Positions 24,201-31,361 of a DNA stretch of 32,901 nucleotides are shown here, piece by piece. The first letter of the stretch is position 1. Every line of letters begins with the position of its first letter. Under the pieces are notes generated by a model, which saw only the letters and a list, made by a program, of their open reading frames with translations, was not told the origin of the DNA and did not search any database. The translations under genes and the position numbers were made by a program. This DNA is from Thermoflexales bacterium (GTDB taxonomy: Bacteria > Chloroflexota > Anaerolineae > Fen-1058), in assembly GCA_016931085.1 (NCBI GenBank), contig JAFGFO010000421.1, forward strand, positions 1-32,901, in the 5' to 3' direction.

Positions 24201-24608
24201 AACGTCGCGCATCGCTTGCGCCTGGGCCGCGTGTACCGCCAACGCAACGCACTCGATCAGGCCCTGGCTCACCTGGAGGTGGCCCTGTCCCTGGCTCCAG
24301 ACAGCACGGCGGCGTTGGAAGAAATGGCGGCGGCGTATGAAGAGCAGGGCGAGTACCGCCATGCTCTTCAAGTGTGCCTGGACTTGATCGAACGACTGTC
24401 CGGCTCGGGGGCGAACCGGCAGGCTGAAGCTGATGCTTGCTTCCGGGCCGGAATGTTGTACAAGCAGCTCAAAGCTTTTCCTGAAGCCTTGGCTATGTTC
24501 AAACGAGCGGCCCGCTTGTTGCCCGATCACGCCGAAGCCGGTAGACAAGGCGACGTTGTCAAGGCGATGGGTTTCTTTGCGATAGGCCATTCCGATGGCC
24601 CTGTATAG
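18276..24608 (+). CDS. Giant STAND-like P-loop NTPase with TPR array (2110 aa)
   Basis: A 2110-residue protein. The N-terminal 350 or so residues form a P-loop NTPase: Walker A GSRGCGKTT (41-49) and a Walker B-like LLLDHVES (D134), followed by a helical region with WAAWRAV. The order resembles NACHT/STAND ATPases. From about residue 540 to the end it is almost all tetratricopeptide repeats of about 34 residues (patterns such as A-x-x-x-L-G-x-x-x-A-A-x-x-x-Y-x-x-A-x-x-L-x-P), enough for roughly 40-45 units. TPR arrays bind proteins. In STAND proteins such an array senses a ligand and the NTPase drives oligomerisation. No effector domain is fused. The next gene, 5 bp downstream, encodes a TPR-caspase-like peptidase that could be the effector. 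Several repeat insertions (PFLNG units) interrupt the region between the NTPase and the TPRs. Confidence 0.88.
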   Translation: MTTRLNDYLGQLAAYPAPETLLLPRLPMAEPDQAQRLLISGSRGCGKTTLMLSHARLLAYQALSCLPLSGGTCHSPIEVLSSLAEIPLYLDMRAWSGSLLDLAAAALASPSGERTNGHELAETVLAAPAMLLLDHVESLPAGCLEGLGEELARWPERTGIWAAWRAVPGGSLPAWLADWPQLSLGDWDDTQVLHALSASLEAPVAAEAARHLVQDRQVWRAAHRPWYFKLIVEAVQAPFLNGAALPNGESFPNGAWPARAELAMEVLGRLLDLENHEALQEWLDRPGFGVCRLGWKMLEQDVDVLSVEEADRVMQESGGVTLNALILAGVLNCTNGAPFLNGAVTFDQPLVSRLCAAWYARARPDRFGGGEQAAIGCAGRARALHHALDVSDDRVALLDAALDIAAPNEMFRAAAGWLVAVPPEQARETLSALARRATPDVMILLAHTLRVLAEDHAPLGNGSTSPRSDARDGLAVYAAELARTGLRATRRTNGAIPGPAAPQTWPALHRASSNTLRAVVEEAAGRPEAALHSARSALLASTAAAAWSAHELGQALLQKKDLAAALQVFELAVQLQPEEPAHRRCAGLALLEQRDTARAVEHLRQAYKLAPQDATTCLALAEACARTEAGDEARRCAEQAAALLSLSARSMYRTLEAQAYYRLAQVWLALQPLQAEIEAKRLELDESKSVSPLNGVLGQAGKQLGEIRAPILPAHHAIEALQCGVQRAPAQVAWQVELARLHLQLGQVPQAIDACRRALVFCPDDTQAHRWLGQALLSAAALVPNSLEADRHLAVALREQPDDVELLLLQAESLAQRGQVEAALSSFERVLTLRPGDLHAAANLARLYAEHGQPADAQVVLDWTLARCPAHPPSLAVRGLLSEQQGELAQAVDYYAQALELADDSSLPPVFTQELHERRARLYRQMGQLNEARAEIEERWVPACGESQEAWHELARVHLARGRPQAALECLKRLVALDSNPRTSTRSTHPLHGFEAWPNPETLCLWGQVYLDKAEPRTALRIFAQAIRLARVPSDLDGPSLLAWQAEAFEGLGHALDQLGERSQAVPAYKQAISLAPDHPAAYYALGRLYRQMGCMEESVAVLTDAARVLPGDVTCCVELGQSFAHLGWWREAEEQFARAVSLAPGTATYLRWQGRALRQLKHFEAAKTALEHACELGGDVAATWVELAWLHRDAGDMPAALAALEQAAQYAADTTTLVEICRTLREFGKAEQAEDLLVAAERDGLQGELIPPRQVAMLQAELGQARLARGRLDAALSAFEQAVERDPQRGEYQAALAHALAGTGQLDKAVQHWFQARALGYETIELLQTQGQALESLARYAEALDTYERWIELRPRDAQAYLAAAQAARRLGRVERAVELAGWATSLEPGLTAAYVLVGEVCMENGRSDQALTALKRASSLSPGDRPVWLGLAKAALDSGQAETALQAAQALLLRDQTDADAFLVLGTAHLTLGQWQPAAQAFGNALARRPEDPDAAWGLGRAVAALGIRAEIARREGCPPAGSGLSGEELNAAVTALRSSALRSQVSSCAARGVLEALLMSLRGEKNQAAQCLKASLPGPGLEAEALTWMSLVWRWAGLPQMGLGVARSAARLAPRDPLLLYELGAVLEELALAPASSSPAGLGRARSAYRRAAELEPDNGLYWHALARVCVRLDQIGLARQAFESALTACPQSPTWLAELGLACAEQDDLEPAALAFEQACHLVAEGAERKCYSEAVQAGWHRQLGLIYARLGRHAAAVSELESAIRQAPGQAEWWVELGMLHDDAGAGARALLCYKQAITHAPDDVNLILSTAQLAGELNRWNDALDIVTAALARQPRCASLHARLAILHEQAGRLEQAMEACRQATRLAPDVPVHYLEAGRLALQLDRPEEAAHYLERALSVGGRGGAQMAYPDAASPASQARAHCKATSRQADRACREAYGLLGDAYLALGRQDEALQVYQHASTLEPGNVAHRLRLGRVYRQRNALDQALAHLEVALSLAPDSTAALEEMAAAYEEQGEYRHALQVCLDLIERLSGSGANRQAEADACFRAGMLYKQLKAFPEALAMFKRAARLLPDHAEAGRQGDVVKAMGFFAIGHSDGPV
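18987..19036. repeat. In-frame palindromic repeat, three 18-bp units
   Basis: CCATTTCTTAATGG (18987-19000), a degenerate unit (19005-19018) and TCATTTCCTAATGG (19023-19036), spaced exactly 18 bp apart. They read PFLNGA-ALPNGE-SFPNGA in the NTPase/TPR protein. Confidence 0.9.
19287..19300. repeat. In-frame palindromic repeat, exact copy
   Basis: CCATTTCTTAATGG flanked by GGCGCG and CGCC, so the full dyad is longer. Reads PFLNGA. Confidence 0.9.
19647..19660. repeat. In-frame palindromic repeat, inverted exact copy
   Basis: CCATTAGGAAATGG, the reverse complement of the 9736 copy. Reads PLGNG in the NTPase/TPR protein. Confidence 0.9.
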
Positions 24609-24613
24609 GAGTT

Positions 24614-27319
24614 TTGAAGATGGATAGAAAGAACACGCCTGCTTCGCTGGCCGTGCGTTGGGAGCGCAGCCAGGCTCTGCGCCAGGCCGGCCAAGCCGCC
24701 GATGCGGCCCGCGCGCTGACAGCAATCCTCGAGTGCGACCCTGAGCGGGCTGAAGCCTGGCAAAGCCTGGCCGAACTGTACCAGGAACGTGGCCTGGAGC
24801 GCGCAGCGCACGATTGCTTGTTCAATGCCCACCTGTTGTCAGGTGCTAAAAGCGCGCCCGAGCCTGCTTTAGCCCACGCGTATGGCCTGCTCCAGCAAGG
24901 CCTGCCTGAAGAAGCCTTGGCGCTGGCCCAAAGCGCGTTGGCGGCCGGAGAAGGTAGCCGGCTCAGCGCCGCACTGACAGCTCGCGCCGCCTGGCAAGCC
25001 GGCCAACTCGCGCTGGCAGAGTCCCTGTGCCGCTCTGCTCTCTATTACTGGCCGGCATGTGTCCAGTTGCATCTCGTCCTGGCCGCGTGCCTGACAGATC
25101 AAGGCCATGACGAGCTGGCCGTGGAACACTTGCGCTTGGCGCGTACCTTCGATCCAGGCGGCGAGGTGAGCGCCAGGTGGGAGAAGATGGGCGGGGATAC
25201 AGACAGAGATACGGATAGAGATAGAGACTGGGCGGCTCAGTTGGCCGGGAGTGAGAGTGGGCCGGGCGAGGAGATGACCCCAGGTGTGTTGGCTAAGGTG
25301 GGGGAGGACCTAGGGGATGCCATGGACGACCGAGTGATTCGCATAGTCACCGGCGATGGTCGCCTGGTGCAGCCCGCTTCGAATGATGGCGGCCAACAGC
25401 CGGCTGACAACTCGCCAACGCCGCTTGTGCCCTCTTACAAGACTGAGCCGAGCCCCGTGGCTGTTGTGCCATTAAGAAACGCTGAGGCTGTCGATGCCGT
25501 GCAGTTGGCTGGCCCTGAACCCTCGCCTCCCTCGCCAGTCTCGCATGCACTCTCCATAACAGAAAGCGCGCAGGCTGTCCAGTCGCCTGAACCCTCGCCT
25601 GCCGATGACGTCATCCGCACGATGCAAGAGGCTTTTGAGCAACTGGTTCACCGGCTGGATACACCAGCGCGAAATCGCACATCGCACATCACACATCGCA
25701 AATCCTACCGTCCTTTCCACGCCATCATCAGCGCCCGCCAGGGGCTAGCGCGCGTGTGTGGCTCGCGTGCCTCGATCGTCGAGCGCGCCATGGCCGACCT
25801 GGCGATCACCGTCAGCCGTTATGAACGGGTGGCCGCCGAGGCGTTGTTTGTGGATGATGCGGCATCGCTCGTGCCGTTTGGCCTGGCACCGGTGCGGGCG
25901 GCGGACGCCGGGTGTATCAAGCAACTGCTGGATGAATTGGATGACGTACTGAACCAGCGCGGCTTGCAACTGGCCTCGATCTTGATCGTTGGCGGTGATG
26001 AGATCATTCCCTTTTGCCGCTTGCCCAATCCCGCCGATGACCCGGATACCGATGTGCCGACCGATGTGCCATATGGGTGCCGCTCCGAGGACGAGTTGTT
26101 GCCGCAGCGGCTGGTAGGTCGTATGCCACACGGCGCGCCAGGGTCTGATCAGGCTGCCACGGTCAACCTGCTTTTGTTACAATTGGGTGCTGCCCTGCGA
26201 GCGCGTATCGAGCAAAAACACTCGAGTGCCAAGGGCCTCGGTGATTTACTCCGCCGGCTGCCGGCGGTCTTGGGATGGACTGGGCGCCAGCCTGTGGAGC
26301 AAGCGCTCAGCAGTTTTGGTTACGCGGCCAGCATATGGCGCCGGGCTGCCCAGGAGGTGTTTAGCACCATCGGCCCGGCCCGGGCGCTGCGCTTGTCGCC
26401 TCCCATGGATAGCGCGGATATGGGCACTCTGCTCGGCCAGGTTTGCCCGCAGTTGGCTTATTTCAACTTGCACGGTTTGCCCGACTCACCCCACTGGTAC
26501 GGCCAGCGCGATCCCGAGTTTATCGCCGACTATTCGACCTTCCCGGTAGCCTTGTCGCCGGACGACATCAAGCGAGCGGTAAAAGTCGTGTTCACGGCGG
26601 CTTGTTATGGCGCTCATCTCTTTGGCCGTGACACGCAGTCATCTATCGCGCTGCGTTTTATGCAGGCTGGAACGTTGGCCCTGGTCGGTTCGACCACGGT
26701 CGCTTATGGCGGGTTGAGTGTGCCCTTGGTTGGGGTTGATTTGCTTGGCCAATTGTTCTGGCAACACATGGTGAGTGGTTATTCGTCGGGCGAGGCGCTG
26801 CGCCAGGCCAAGCTGGGTTTTGCCAGCCAGGTGCAACGCCGGCAGGGCTACCTGGATGGCGAAGACCAGAAAACGCTGACCAGCTTTATCCTGCTAGGCG
26901 ACCCGCTGCTCACGCCGTTACCGCTGCAAACCTCCGCGCCGGCTTACTGGGAAGCCCACTCCGGCCGCCGCAAGACGGCCGCTGCCGCTGAAGCACTGGT
27001 GCTTGGCCGGGGCACGTGCCGGCAGGCGGACACGGATGTGCCTTGCGAACAGCTCGAGCGGGTACAGGCGTTTGTCGCACACACACTGCCCGAGATGGCT
27101 GATGCGAGCGTGCACTTTTCACATCCTGGAACGTGCCAACGCGCCGGCTTGGGGGGATCGTGCAAGGCATCCAAGCGAGCCGTTTCTTCCCAGCTCGATT
27201 CGCCCCTGCTGGTCTCGCTGTCGAAAACACTGCCCTACGATGGACGCCAGGGCGTGCAGGTCGTTCGGGTGACGGTGGATAGCGAAGGCAAGATTCTCAA
27301 GCTGGCGGTGTCCAAGTAG
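24614..27319 (+). CDS. TPR protein with C25 (gingipain/caspase-like) peptidase domain
   Basis: A 901-residue protein starting 5 bp after the NTPase/TPR gene. Residues 1-190 are TPR-like helices. Residues 195-206 are a DTDRDTDRDRDW run from a 6-bp repeat, followed by a low-complexity linker to about 345. Residues 350-770 match Peptidase_C25: a nucleotide-binding-like strand LASILIVGGDEIIPF, the DxPTDVPYG segment, the LVGRMPHG segment, then His620 in YFNLHG and Cys664 in VFTAACYGA, the expected dyad of clan CD proteases. It ends with a further domain (about 814-901) that resembles the 74-residue protein encoded at 32594. There is no signal peptide, so unlike secreted gingipains it should act in the cytoplasm, probably controlled by the adjacent NTPase. 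CHAT-type proteases are the close alternative. Confidence 0.87.
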   Translation: MKMDRKNTPASLAVRWERSQALRQAGQAADAARALTAILECDPERAEAWQSLAELYQERGLERAAHDCLFNAHLLSGAKSAPEPALAHAYGLLQQGLPEEALALAQSALAAGEGSRLSAALTARAAWQAGQLALAESLCRSALYYWPACVQLHLVLAACLTDQGHDELAVEHLRLARTFDPGGEVSARWEKMGGDTDRDTDRDRDWAAQLAGSESGPGEEMTPGVLAKVGEDLGDAMDDRVIRIVTGDGRLVQPASNDGGQQPADNSPTPLVPSYKTEPSPVAVVPLRNAEAVDAVQLAGPEPSPPSPVSHALSITESAQAVQSPEPSPADDVIRTMQEAFEQLVHRLDTPARNRTSHITHRKSYRPFHAIISARQGLARVCGSRASIVERAMADLAITVSRYERVAAEALFVDDAASLVPFGLAPVRAADAGCIKQLLDELDDVLNQRGLQLASILIVGGDEIIPFCRLPNPADDPDTDVPTDVPYGCRSEDELLPQRLVGRMPHGAPGSDQAATVNLLLLQLGAALRARIEQKHSSAKGLGDLLRRLPAVLGWTGRQPVEQALSSFGYAASIWRRAAQEVFSTIGPARALRLSPPMDSADMGTLLGQVCPQLAYFNLHGLPDSPHWYGQRDPEFIADYSTFPVALSPDDIKRAVKVVFTAACYGAHLFGRDTQSSIALRFMQAGTLALVGSTTVAYGGLSVPLVGVDLLGQLFWQHMVSGYSSGEALRQAKLGFASQVQRRQGYLDGEDQKTLTSFILLGDPLLTPLPLQTSAPAYWEAHSGRRKTAAAAEALVLGRGTCRQADTDVPCEQLERVQAFVAHTLPEMADASVHFSHPGTCQRAGLGGSCKASKRAVSSQLDSPLLVSLSKTLPYDGRQGVQVVRVTVDSEGKILKLAVSK
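25196..25231. repeat. 6-bp-based simple repeat encoding DTDRDTDRDRDW
   Basis: GATACA/GACAGA/GATACG-type hexamers in the linker of the C25 protein give alternating Asp and Arg/Thr. Likely a slippage-prone spacer. Confidence 0.6.
25469..25482. repeat. Degenerate inverted copy of the in-frame palindromic repeat
   Basis: CCATTAAGAAACGC, reads PLRNA in the C25 protein linker, in the usual phase. Confidence 0.45.
25675..25705. repeat. 7-bp-period tandem repeat (TCGCACA/TCGCAAA), coding
   Basis: Heptads TCGCACA, TCGCACA, TCACACA, TCGCAAA. Encodes RTSHITHRKS at the border between linker and peptidase domain. Confidence 0.75.
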
Positions 27320-27340
27320 CGAATCGCAATGGGAAACTTT

Positions 27341-27375
27341 ACGTTTTACGCATGACGTTTCACATTTCACGTTTA
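27341..27375. repeat. 7-bp-period tandem repeat (ACGTTTT/ACGCATG)
   Basis: Heptads ACGTTTT, ACGCATG, ACGTTTC, ACATTTC, ACGTTTA, ending at the AGGAGG of the next gene. It shares its heptads with the copy at 12998. Confidence 0.75.
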
Positions 27376-27388
27376 GGAGGAACAGGCT

Positions 27389-28852
27389 GTGGAATTACGG
27401 GACTTCCCTCGCCCAAAGGACGACACTGGGGTCGGTTTCCATTATTACCCGGATGTGTATCATTATCGTCGTGATGACATGCGCCGCTGGATACCGGCAT
27501 TGAAGGAGATGGGCACGAGTTGGCTGACGGTGCTGTCTGATTTGACCGAGCGTATCCCGGAGGCGTTCGTTCGCGAGCTGATTGCCAACCATATCGAGCC
27601 GGTGGTGCGCATCTATACCCCGGTCGTTTACCCGGTGGATCAACCGGCTCTACACCGCCTGGTGGAAGATTACCAGCGCTGGGGTGTCCATTACCTTCAC
27701 ATCTTTAACGAGCCTAACCTGGACTATGAATGGAGTCCAGACGAGTGGAGCAAGCCAGGCCTGGTCGAGCGCTTTATGGACATCCAGCTCCCGGCCCTGA
27801 ACATCATGGCCGAGATTGGCGTGATACCCTTGTTCGCGCCGCTGGCCCCAGGTGGGGCGTATTGGGACCTGACTTTTTTCAAGACGGCGATGGCTATCCT
27901 GGCTGCGCGCGCCAAGCCAAGCTTGATCGAGCGGATGGGCATTTGTGTACACAACTATGCGCTCAATCGCCCTCTGACGTGGGGCAAAGGGGGGGCGGCC
28001 CGCTGGCCCCAAGCCCGCCCCTATCACACCCCGCCAGGCGGCGAGGATCACCAGGGCTTTTACCTGTTCGAGTGGTACGATGAGGTCGTCCGCTCTCATT
28101 TCAACCGCTCACTGCCCCAGGTGTGCGGTGAAAACGGCAGCCGGATGGGCGACGCGCAACAGGCTGGCTTCCCGCCCATCACGCCCGAACGGCACGCCCA
28201 GATTCACGTGGCGATGAGCCAGGCCGTGATGGACGCCCAGGTGCCCGAATATTATTTCAACAACGCCTTCTGGTTGCTGGCCAATGGCGATCAGTCCGCG
28301 CAGGACGGCAATCCCTTCGAGGATCACGCCTGGTTCAAGGCGGACGGCAGCCGGCTGCCGGCGATCGAGGCGATGAAGGCGATGCGCAAGCACCCGCGTG
28401 AACGAAGCCAGCCGGCGCCGTCCAAGCCAGCGCCCGCGCCCGATGCAGACAAGCCGCTTTACCATTACGTATTGCTGCCCGTGTTCGAAGCCGGCGTATC
28501 GGAGTGGTATTGGGGATTGGTGGTCGACTATGTCAAGGCCTTTCGCCCAAGCTGTGGCTTCGATACGGCCGAGGCACAATTGGCCGCTTACGTGACGATT
28601 GTCGGCAATTCGCGCGGCATATCGGAGCAGGCGGAAAATGAGCTGCGGGAGGCCGGCTGCCTGGTCGAGCGGATCGCCGGCCGTGACGGCAAAGAGACGC
28701 ACGCGATGCTGCTTGACTTGGCTCAACGCCAGCAGCGCTTTTTGAGTTATGATGACTCGCGCCTGTCCGGTGAAACGCCCAAGCGCGCGCTGGTTAGCCC
28801 CGACAGGTCCCGTGCAAACCCGCCAGATGTGATTCAGGAGTGGGTCTGGTGA
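27389..28852 (+). CDS. Glycoside-hydrolase-like TIM-barrel protein, cytoplasmic
   Basis: A 487-residue protein starting at GTG 27389 (AGGAGG eight bases upstream). Residues 1-340 look like a clan-A (beta/alpha)8 barrel: GFHYYPDVYHY at the start, a strand ending in NEP (E108, likely acid/base; HIFNEPNLDYEW) and a later strand ending in VCGENG (E248, likely nucleophile), with suitable spacing. After a Pro/Ala linker (about 335-352) a second domain (about 353-450) contains VTIVGNSRGIS ... VERIAGRDGKET, which faintly recalls cell-wall-binding repeat type 2. There is no signal peptide, which is odd for a polysaccharide hydrolase; it may act on a cytoplasmic glycan or be a non-enzymatic binder. It ends in a GTGA overlap with the MraZ-like gene. 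Confidence 0.72.
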   Translation: MELRDFPRPKDDTGVGFHYYPDVYHYRRDDMRRWIPALKEMGTSWLTVLSDLTERIPEAFVRELIANHIEPVVRIYTPVVYPVDQPALHRLVEDYQRWGVHYLHIFNEPNLDYEWSPDEWSKPGLVERFMDIQLPALNIMAEIGVIPLFAPLAPGGAYWDLTFFKTAMAILAARAKPSLIERMGICVHNYALNRPLTWGKGGAARWPQARPYHTPPGGEDHQGFYLFEWYDEVVRSHFNRSLPQVCGENGSRMGDAQQAGFPPITPERHAQIHVAMSQAVMDAQVPEYYFNNAFWLLANGDQSAQDGNPFEDHAWFKADGSRLPAIEAMKAMRKHPRERSQPAPSKPAPAPDADKPLYHYVLLPVFEAGVSEWYWGLVVDYVKAFRPSCGFDTAEAQLAAYVTIVGNSRGISEQAENELREAGCLVERIAGRDGKETHAMLLDLAQRQQRFLSYDDSRLSGETPKRALVSPDRSRANPPDVIQEWVW

Positions 28853-29331
28853 AGGAGCGGGCTGTTGAGTTGGGTGGGGATGGTCGCTTGATCCTGCATG
28901 GCCAACATACCGTGTCGGCTGACACGGCCAGGCAGTGGGCCGTGCCGGAAGCGTTCGTGGCCGCTTTGGCACAAGGCGGGGTGGTGACCGCCGGCCTGGA
29001 TGGCTGCCTGTGGATGTACCCTGCCGCCGGCTGGAAGGTCTTTGTCGAGCGCGCATCGCCGCGCCTGCCCCTGACGCAGGCCGCCGCGCGCGAGTTTGCC
29101 CGGCACGTGTTTGGGCAAGCGCATGCCGTGTCATTCGACGACGGAAGCCTGTCGAAGGAAGGCAAGCTGGTTTTGCCCGAGCATCTGTGCCGCATGGCCG
29201 GCATTGACGGCGAGCTGGTCTGGGTGGGCCTGCTCGATCATTTCGAGCTGTGGTCGCCCGAGCGCTGGCAAGCCCAGCTCTCGCGCGTTAGCCTGTCTGG
29301 CATGGCTGACCTGGCTGTGCTGGGGATATAG
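28849..29331 (+). CDS. MraZ-like double SpoVT/AbrB-domain protein, divergent
   Basis: A 160-residue protein starting at GTG 28849 (AGGAG eight bases upstream, GTGA overlap with the previous gene). It follows the MraZ plan of two AbrB-type domains: VVTAGLDGCLWMYPAAGW corresponds to the hallmark TRGLDGCLxLYPxxxW, then LPLTQAAAREFARHVFG and ELVWVGLLDHFELWSPERW. MraZ represses the division and cell-wall (dcw) cluster in other bacteria. Here the first DNA-contact motif, normally D-x-K-G-R, reads SADTARQW, and the second reads LSKEGKLVLP, so the usual Gly-Arg pairs are missing or changed and DNA binding may differ or be lost. A following amidase and an FtsZ-like gene support a link to division. The position within the C25 operon is unusual. 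Confidence 0.8.
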   Translation: MKERAVELGGDGRLILHGQHTVSADTARQWAVPEAFVAALAQGGVVTAGLDGCLWMYPAAGWKVFVERASPRLPLTQAAAREFARHVFGQAHAVSFDDGSLSKEGKLVLPEHLCRMAGIDGELVWVGLLDHFELWSPERWQAQLSRVSLSGMADLAVLGI

Positions 29332-29333
29332 CG

Positions 29334-31229
29334 GTGAAGACAGATTTCAAATCGCAAATCGCAAATTTCAAATCAAGCCTGATCGCGACGATCACGCTTG
29401 GCGCGCTGGTGAGCGGCTGCGCTTGCCCACCGGCGGCCCCAGCGGCGCTTCAGCCTAAGGGCTTGCCGTCAAGTGGACAATGGCACTTGGATCGAGAAGA
29501 GTTCGAGCGCGGCGAGCTAGCTGGCTTGGTCGTCGGCGACGGCGCACCATTAGGAAATGGCCTGCGCCTGGCAGACGGTGCGCTGCAAGGCACCTTCACT
29601 TCGAGAGCGTTCGATAGCGGCGGCGCCTTTGACGCCCTGACGTTTTCGATGGACTTGGACGCTTCGGACACCTCCCAGTGCACCCTCCAGGCACGCACCA
29701 GCCTGGAAGGCTCAAGCTGGACTCCGTGGCTCCTTTTAGAGCCTGATGAATCGGATGACGCCAAAGACGGTGACCAGGCCAGCTATGGACAAATCGTGCC
29801 CGTGACCAGCGGGCGCTATGCGCAGTTTCGCCTGATCCTGGAACGGAACATCGCCGCACAGCAAGCCGGTGGAGGGGGTGGCGCTTCTCCAACGCTGCGT
29901 GGCATCCTGGTGGATTATGTGTACGCGGCGGATGGGCCAGATGTGTACCAGGCCAAGGCGGCTGCGCTGCCCGCCCAGCCGGAGCCAGGCGCCCCCCGCC
30001 CAGTCATCATCCCACGCGCCGGCTGGGGGGCTCAAGAGCAGAGGATGACGTGGAAGCCGACCTATCGTCACCCCGCGCGCATCATCATCCACCATACGGT
30101 CACGCCCAACCACGAAGACAACCCGGCCGCCACGGTGCGCGCGATTTATTATTTCCACGCCATCACGCGCAAGTGGGGCGACATCGGCTACAATTACTTG
30201 ATCGATTGGCATGGCAACATTTACGAGGGACGCGCCGGCGGAGAAAAGGTGGTGGGAGGACACGCACGAGGCTATAACGAGGGCAGTGTGGGAGTGGCGT
30301 TGATGGGCACCTATACCCGCGACGATATCTCGCCGGCCATGCACGACTCGCTGGTCGCGCTGCTGGCCTGGCTGTCGGCTCGCTATGGCATCGACCCCCA
30401 GGGCCAGGCGACTGTCTATGGGCGCCGCTTGCCCAATATCATGGGCCACCGCGCGGTGGCCAAAACCACCTGCCCAGGTGACCCAGTGTTGGCCCAACTG
30501 GACGCGTTGCGCGCCCAGGTGGCGGCCGTGGTCGAACGACACGGCGGTATCGCCGCCGTCACGGCTACACCGCTCCCAACGCGTGCCCAGCCGCGCGCCA
30601 CGTCGACTCCGACGGCGACGCCGCGTGTCACTGGAACGCCACGAGCCACCCCCACCGCGACCCCGCTGGCGTTGGCGCAGTTGACCGAGACGACGCAGCC
30701 AACTTTGTCACCAAGTGCCACCTCGCAGCCTGAAACGACCGCGACGCCTCAACCCGAAATCCGCAAGCCCGAAATCATCATCACCGGCTTGGAAGTATGG
30801 CCGTATCCGCCGGCGGCCAACCGGCCCGTCACGTTGGCGGTACACCTGGTGAACGTTGGCCCGGCTGACCTGGCCCAGGTGAGTGTGCAGGTGATGATTG
30901 ACGTCGAGCAAGCCGAGGGTGGGCAAATGGGGCTGGCCTGGCAGTTGGACCGCCTGCGAGCGGGGCAAGAGCTGCGGCTGGATTTGTCCACGCACGACCG
31001 GCTGGCCATCAGCGCCGGCCGGCACCGTCTGTCCGTGCGCGCTGCCGGGCGTGACGAGAGCGGCCAGGTGATCGCGAGCGAATGGGGACCGCTGGCGGTG
31101 TCGGTTGAGGCGGGCAGCGGCGAGACGCCTCCGGCTGAGGGATGGCGCATGGTGGTGCAGCGTTGGGGCCTTGGGCTAAGCCAGGCCTGGGAGACCGTGC
31201 AGAAAGTTGTGAATTCTGCCGGTCCGTAG
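29334..31229 (+). CDS. PGRP/Amidase_2-family lipoprotein (peptidoglycan amidase)
   Basis: A 631-residue lipoprotein starting at GTG 29334, two bases after the MraZ-like stop. The signal sequence (repeat-encoded n-region FKSQIANFKSS, then LIATITLGALVSGC) has lipobox VSGC. A beta-rich domain (about 45-205) precedes a peptidoglycan-recognition / N-acetylmuramoyl-L-alanine amidase domain (about 220-400): PRAGWGAQ, zinc ligands in IIIHHTVT and GHRAVAKTTCPG (His and Cys), and GYNYLIDWHGNIYEGR. All expected ligands are present, so it should cleave the amide between muramic acid and the peptide stem. A TPTAT linker leads to a CARDB-like domain (about 480-600). It would sit outside the membrane, tethered to it. 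Confidence 0.9.
   Translation: MKTDFKSQIANFKSSLIATITLGALVSGCACPPAAPAALQPKGLPSSGQWHLDREEFERGELAGLVVGDGAPLGNGLRLADGALQGTFTSRAFDSGGAFDALTFSMDLDASDTSQCTLQARTSLEGSSWTPWLLLEPDESDDAKDGDQASYGQIVPVTSGRYAQFRLILERNIAAQQAGGGGGASPTLRGILVDYVYAADGPDVYQAKAAALPAQPEPGAPRPVIIPRAGWGAQEQRMTWKPTYRHPARIIIHHTVTPNHEDNPAATVRAIYYFHAITRKWGDIGYNYLIDWHGNIYEGRAGGEKVVGGHARGYNEGSVGVALMGTYTRDDISPAMHDSLVALLAWLSARYGIDPQGQATVYGRRLPNIMGHRAVAKTTCPGDPVLAQLDALRAQVAAVVERHGGIAAVTATPLPTRAQPRATSTPTATPRVTGTPRATPTATPLALAQLTETTQPTLSPSATSQPETTATPQPEIRKPEIIITGLEVWPYPPAANRPVTLAVHLVNVGPADLAQVSVQVMIDVEQAEGGQMGLAWQLDRLRAGQELRLDLSTHDRLAISAGRHRLSVRAAGRDESGQVIASEWGPLAVSVEAGSGETPPAEGWRMVVQRWGLGLSQAWETVQKVVNSAGP
29345..29372. repeat. 7-bp-period tandem repeat (TTTCAAA/TCGCAAA), coding
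   Basis: Heptads TTTCAAA, TCGCAAA, TCGCAAA, TTTCAAA. Encodes the polar head of the amidase signal peptide, as the 15589 repeat does for another lipoprotein. Confidence 0.75.
29547..29560. repeat. In-frame palindromic repeat, inverted exact copy
   Basis: CCATTAGGAAATGG, reads PLGNG in the beta-rich N-terminal domain of the amidase. Confidence 0.9.
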
Positions 31230-31250
31230 GGCAGGTTTCCATACCTGCCT
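31230..31250 (+). terminator. Stem-loop after the amidase gene
   Basis: GGCAGGT and ACCTGCC (7-bp stem, loop TTCCAT) followed by TTTATCGG, starting right after the TAG stop in a GTAGGGC context. A short intrinsic terminator or an attenuating hairpin before the FtsZ-like gene. Confidence 0.55.
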
Positions 31251-31299
31251 TTATCGGCTTTCGCAGAACATAGAGCAGGCTGGGTATTCTCCGTGCCCG

Positions 31300-31320
31300 C
31301 CAATCCTCGCAGGGGATTGG
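31300..31320. other. Second hairpin in the leader of the FtsZ-like gene
   Basis: CCAATCC and GGATTGG (7-bp stem, 7-nt loop). It lies 28 bases before the AGGAGGT of the FtsZ-like gene and could influence its translation or mRNA stability. Confidence 0.4.
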
Positions 31321-31361
31321 ATGTGTCTCTGTGGCTGTTTTGATCTCAGGAGGTAAGGCAC

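Noticed and set aside
18276..24608. Calling the giant protein a known Avs/NACHT defence protein.
   Set aside because: The Walker B region (LLLDHVES) and flanking segments do not match a defined family well enough by eye, and there is no fused effector.
23247..24725. 492-codon minus-strand open frame.
   Set aside because: Antisense to the TPR array. GC-rich TPR repeats commonly leave the opposite strand open, and there is no start context or domain.
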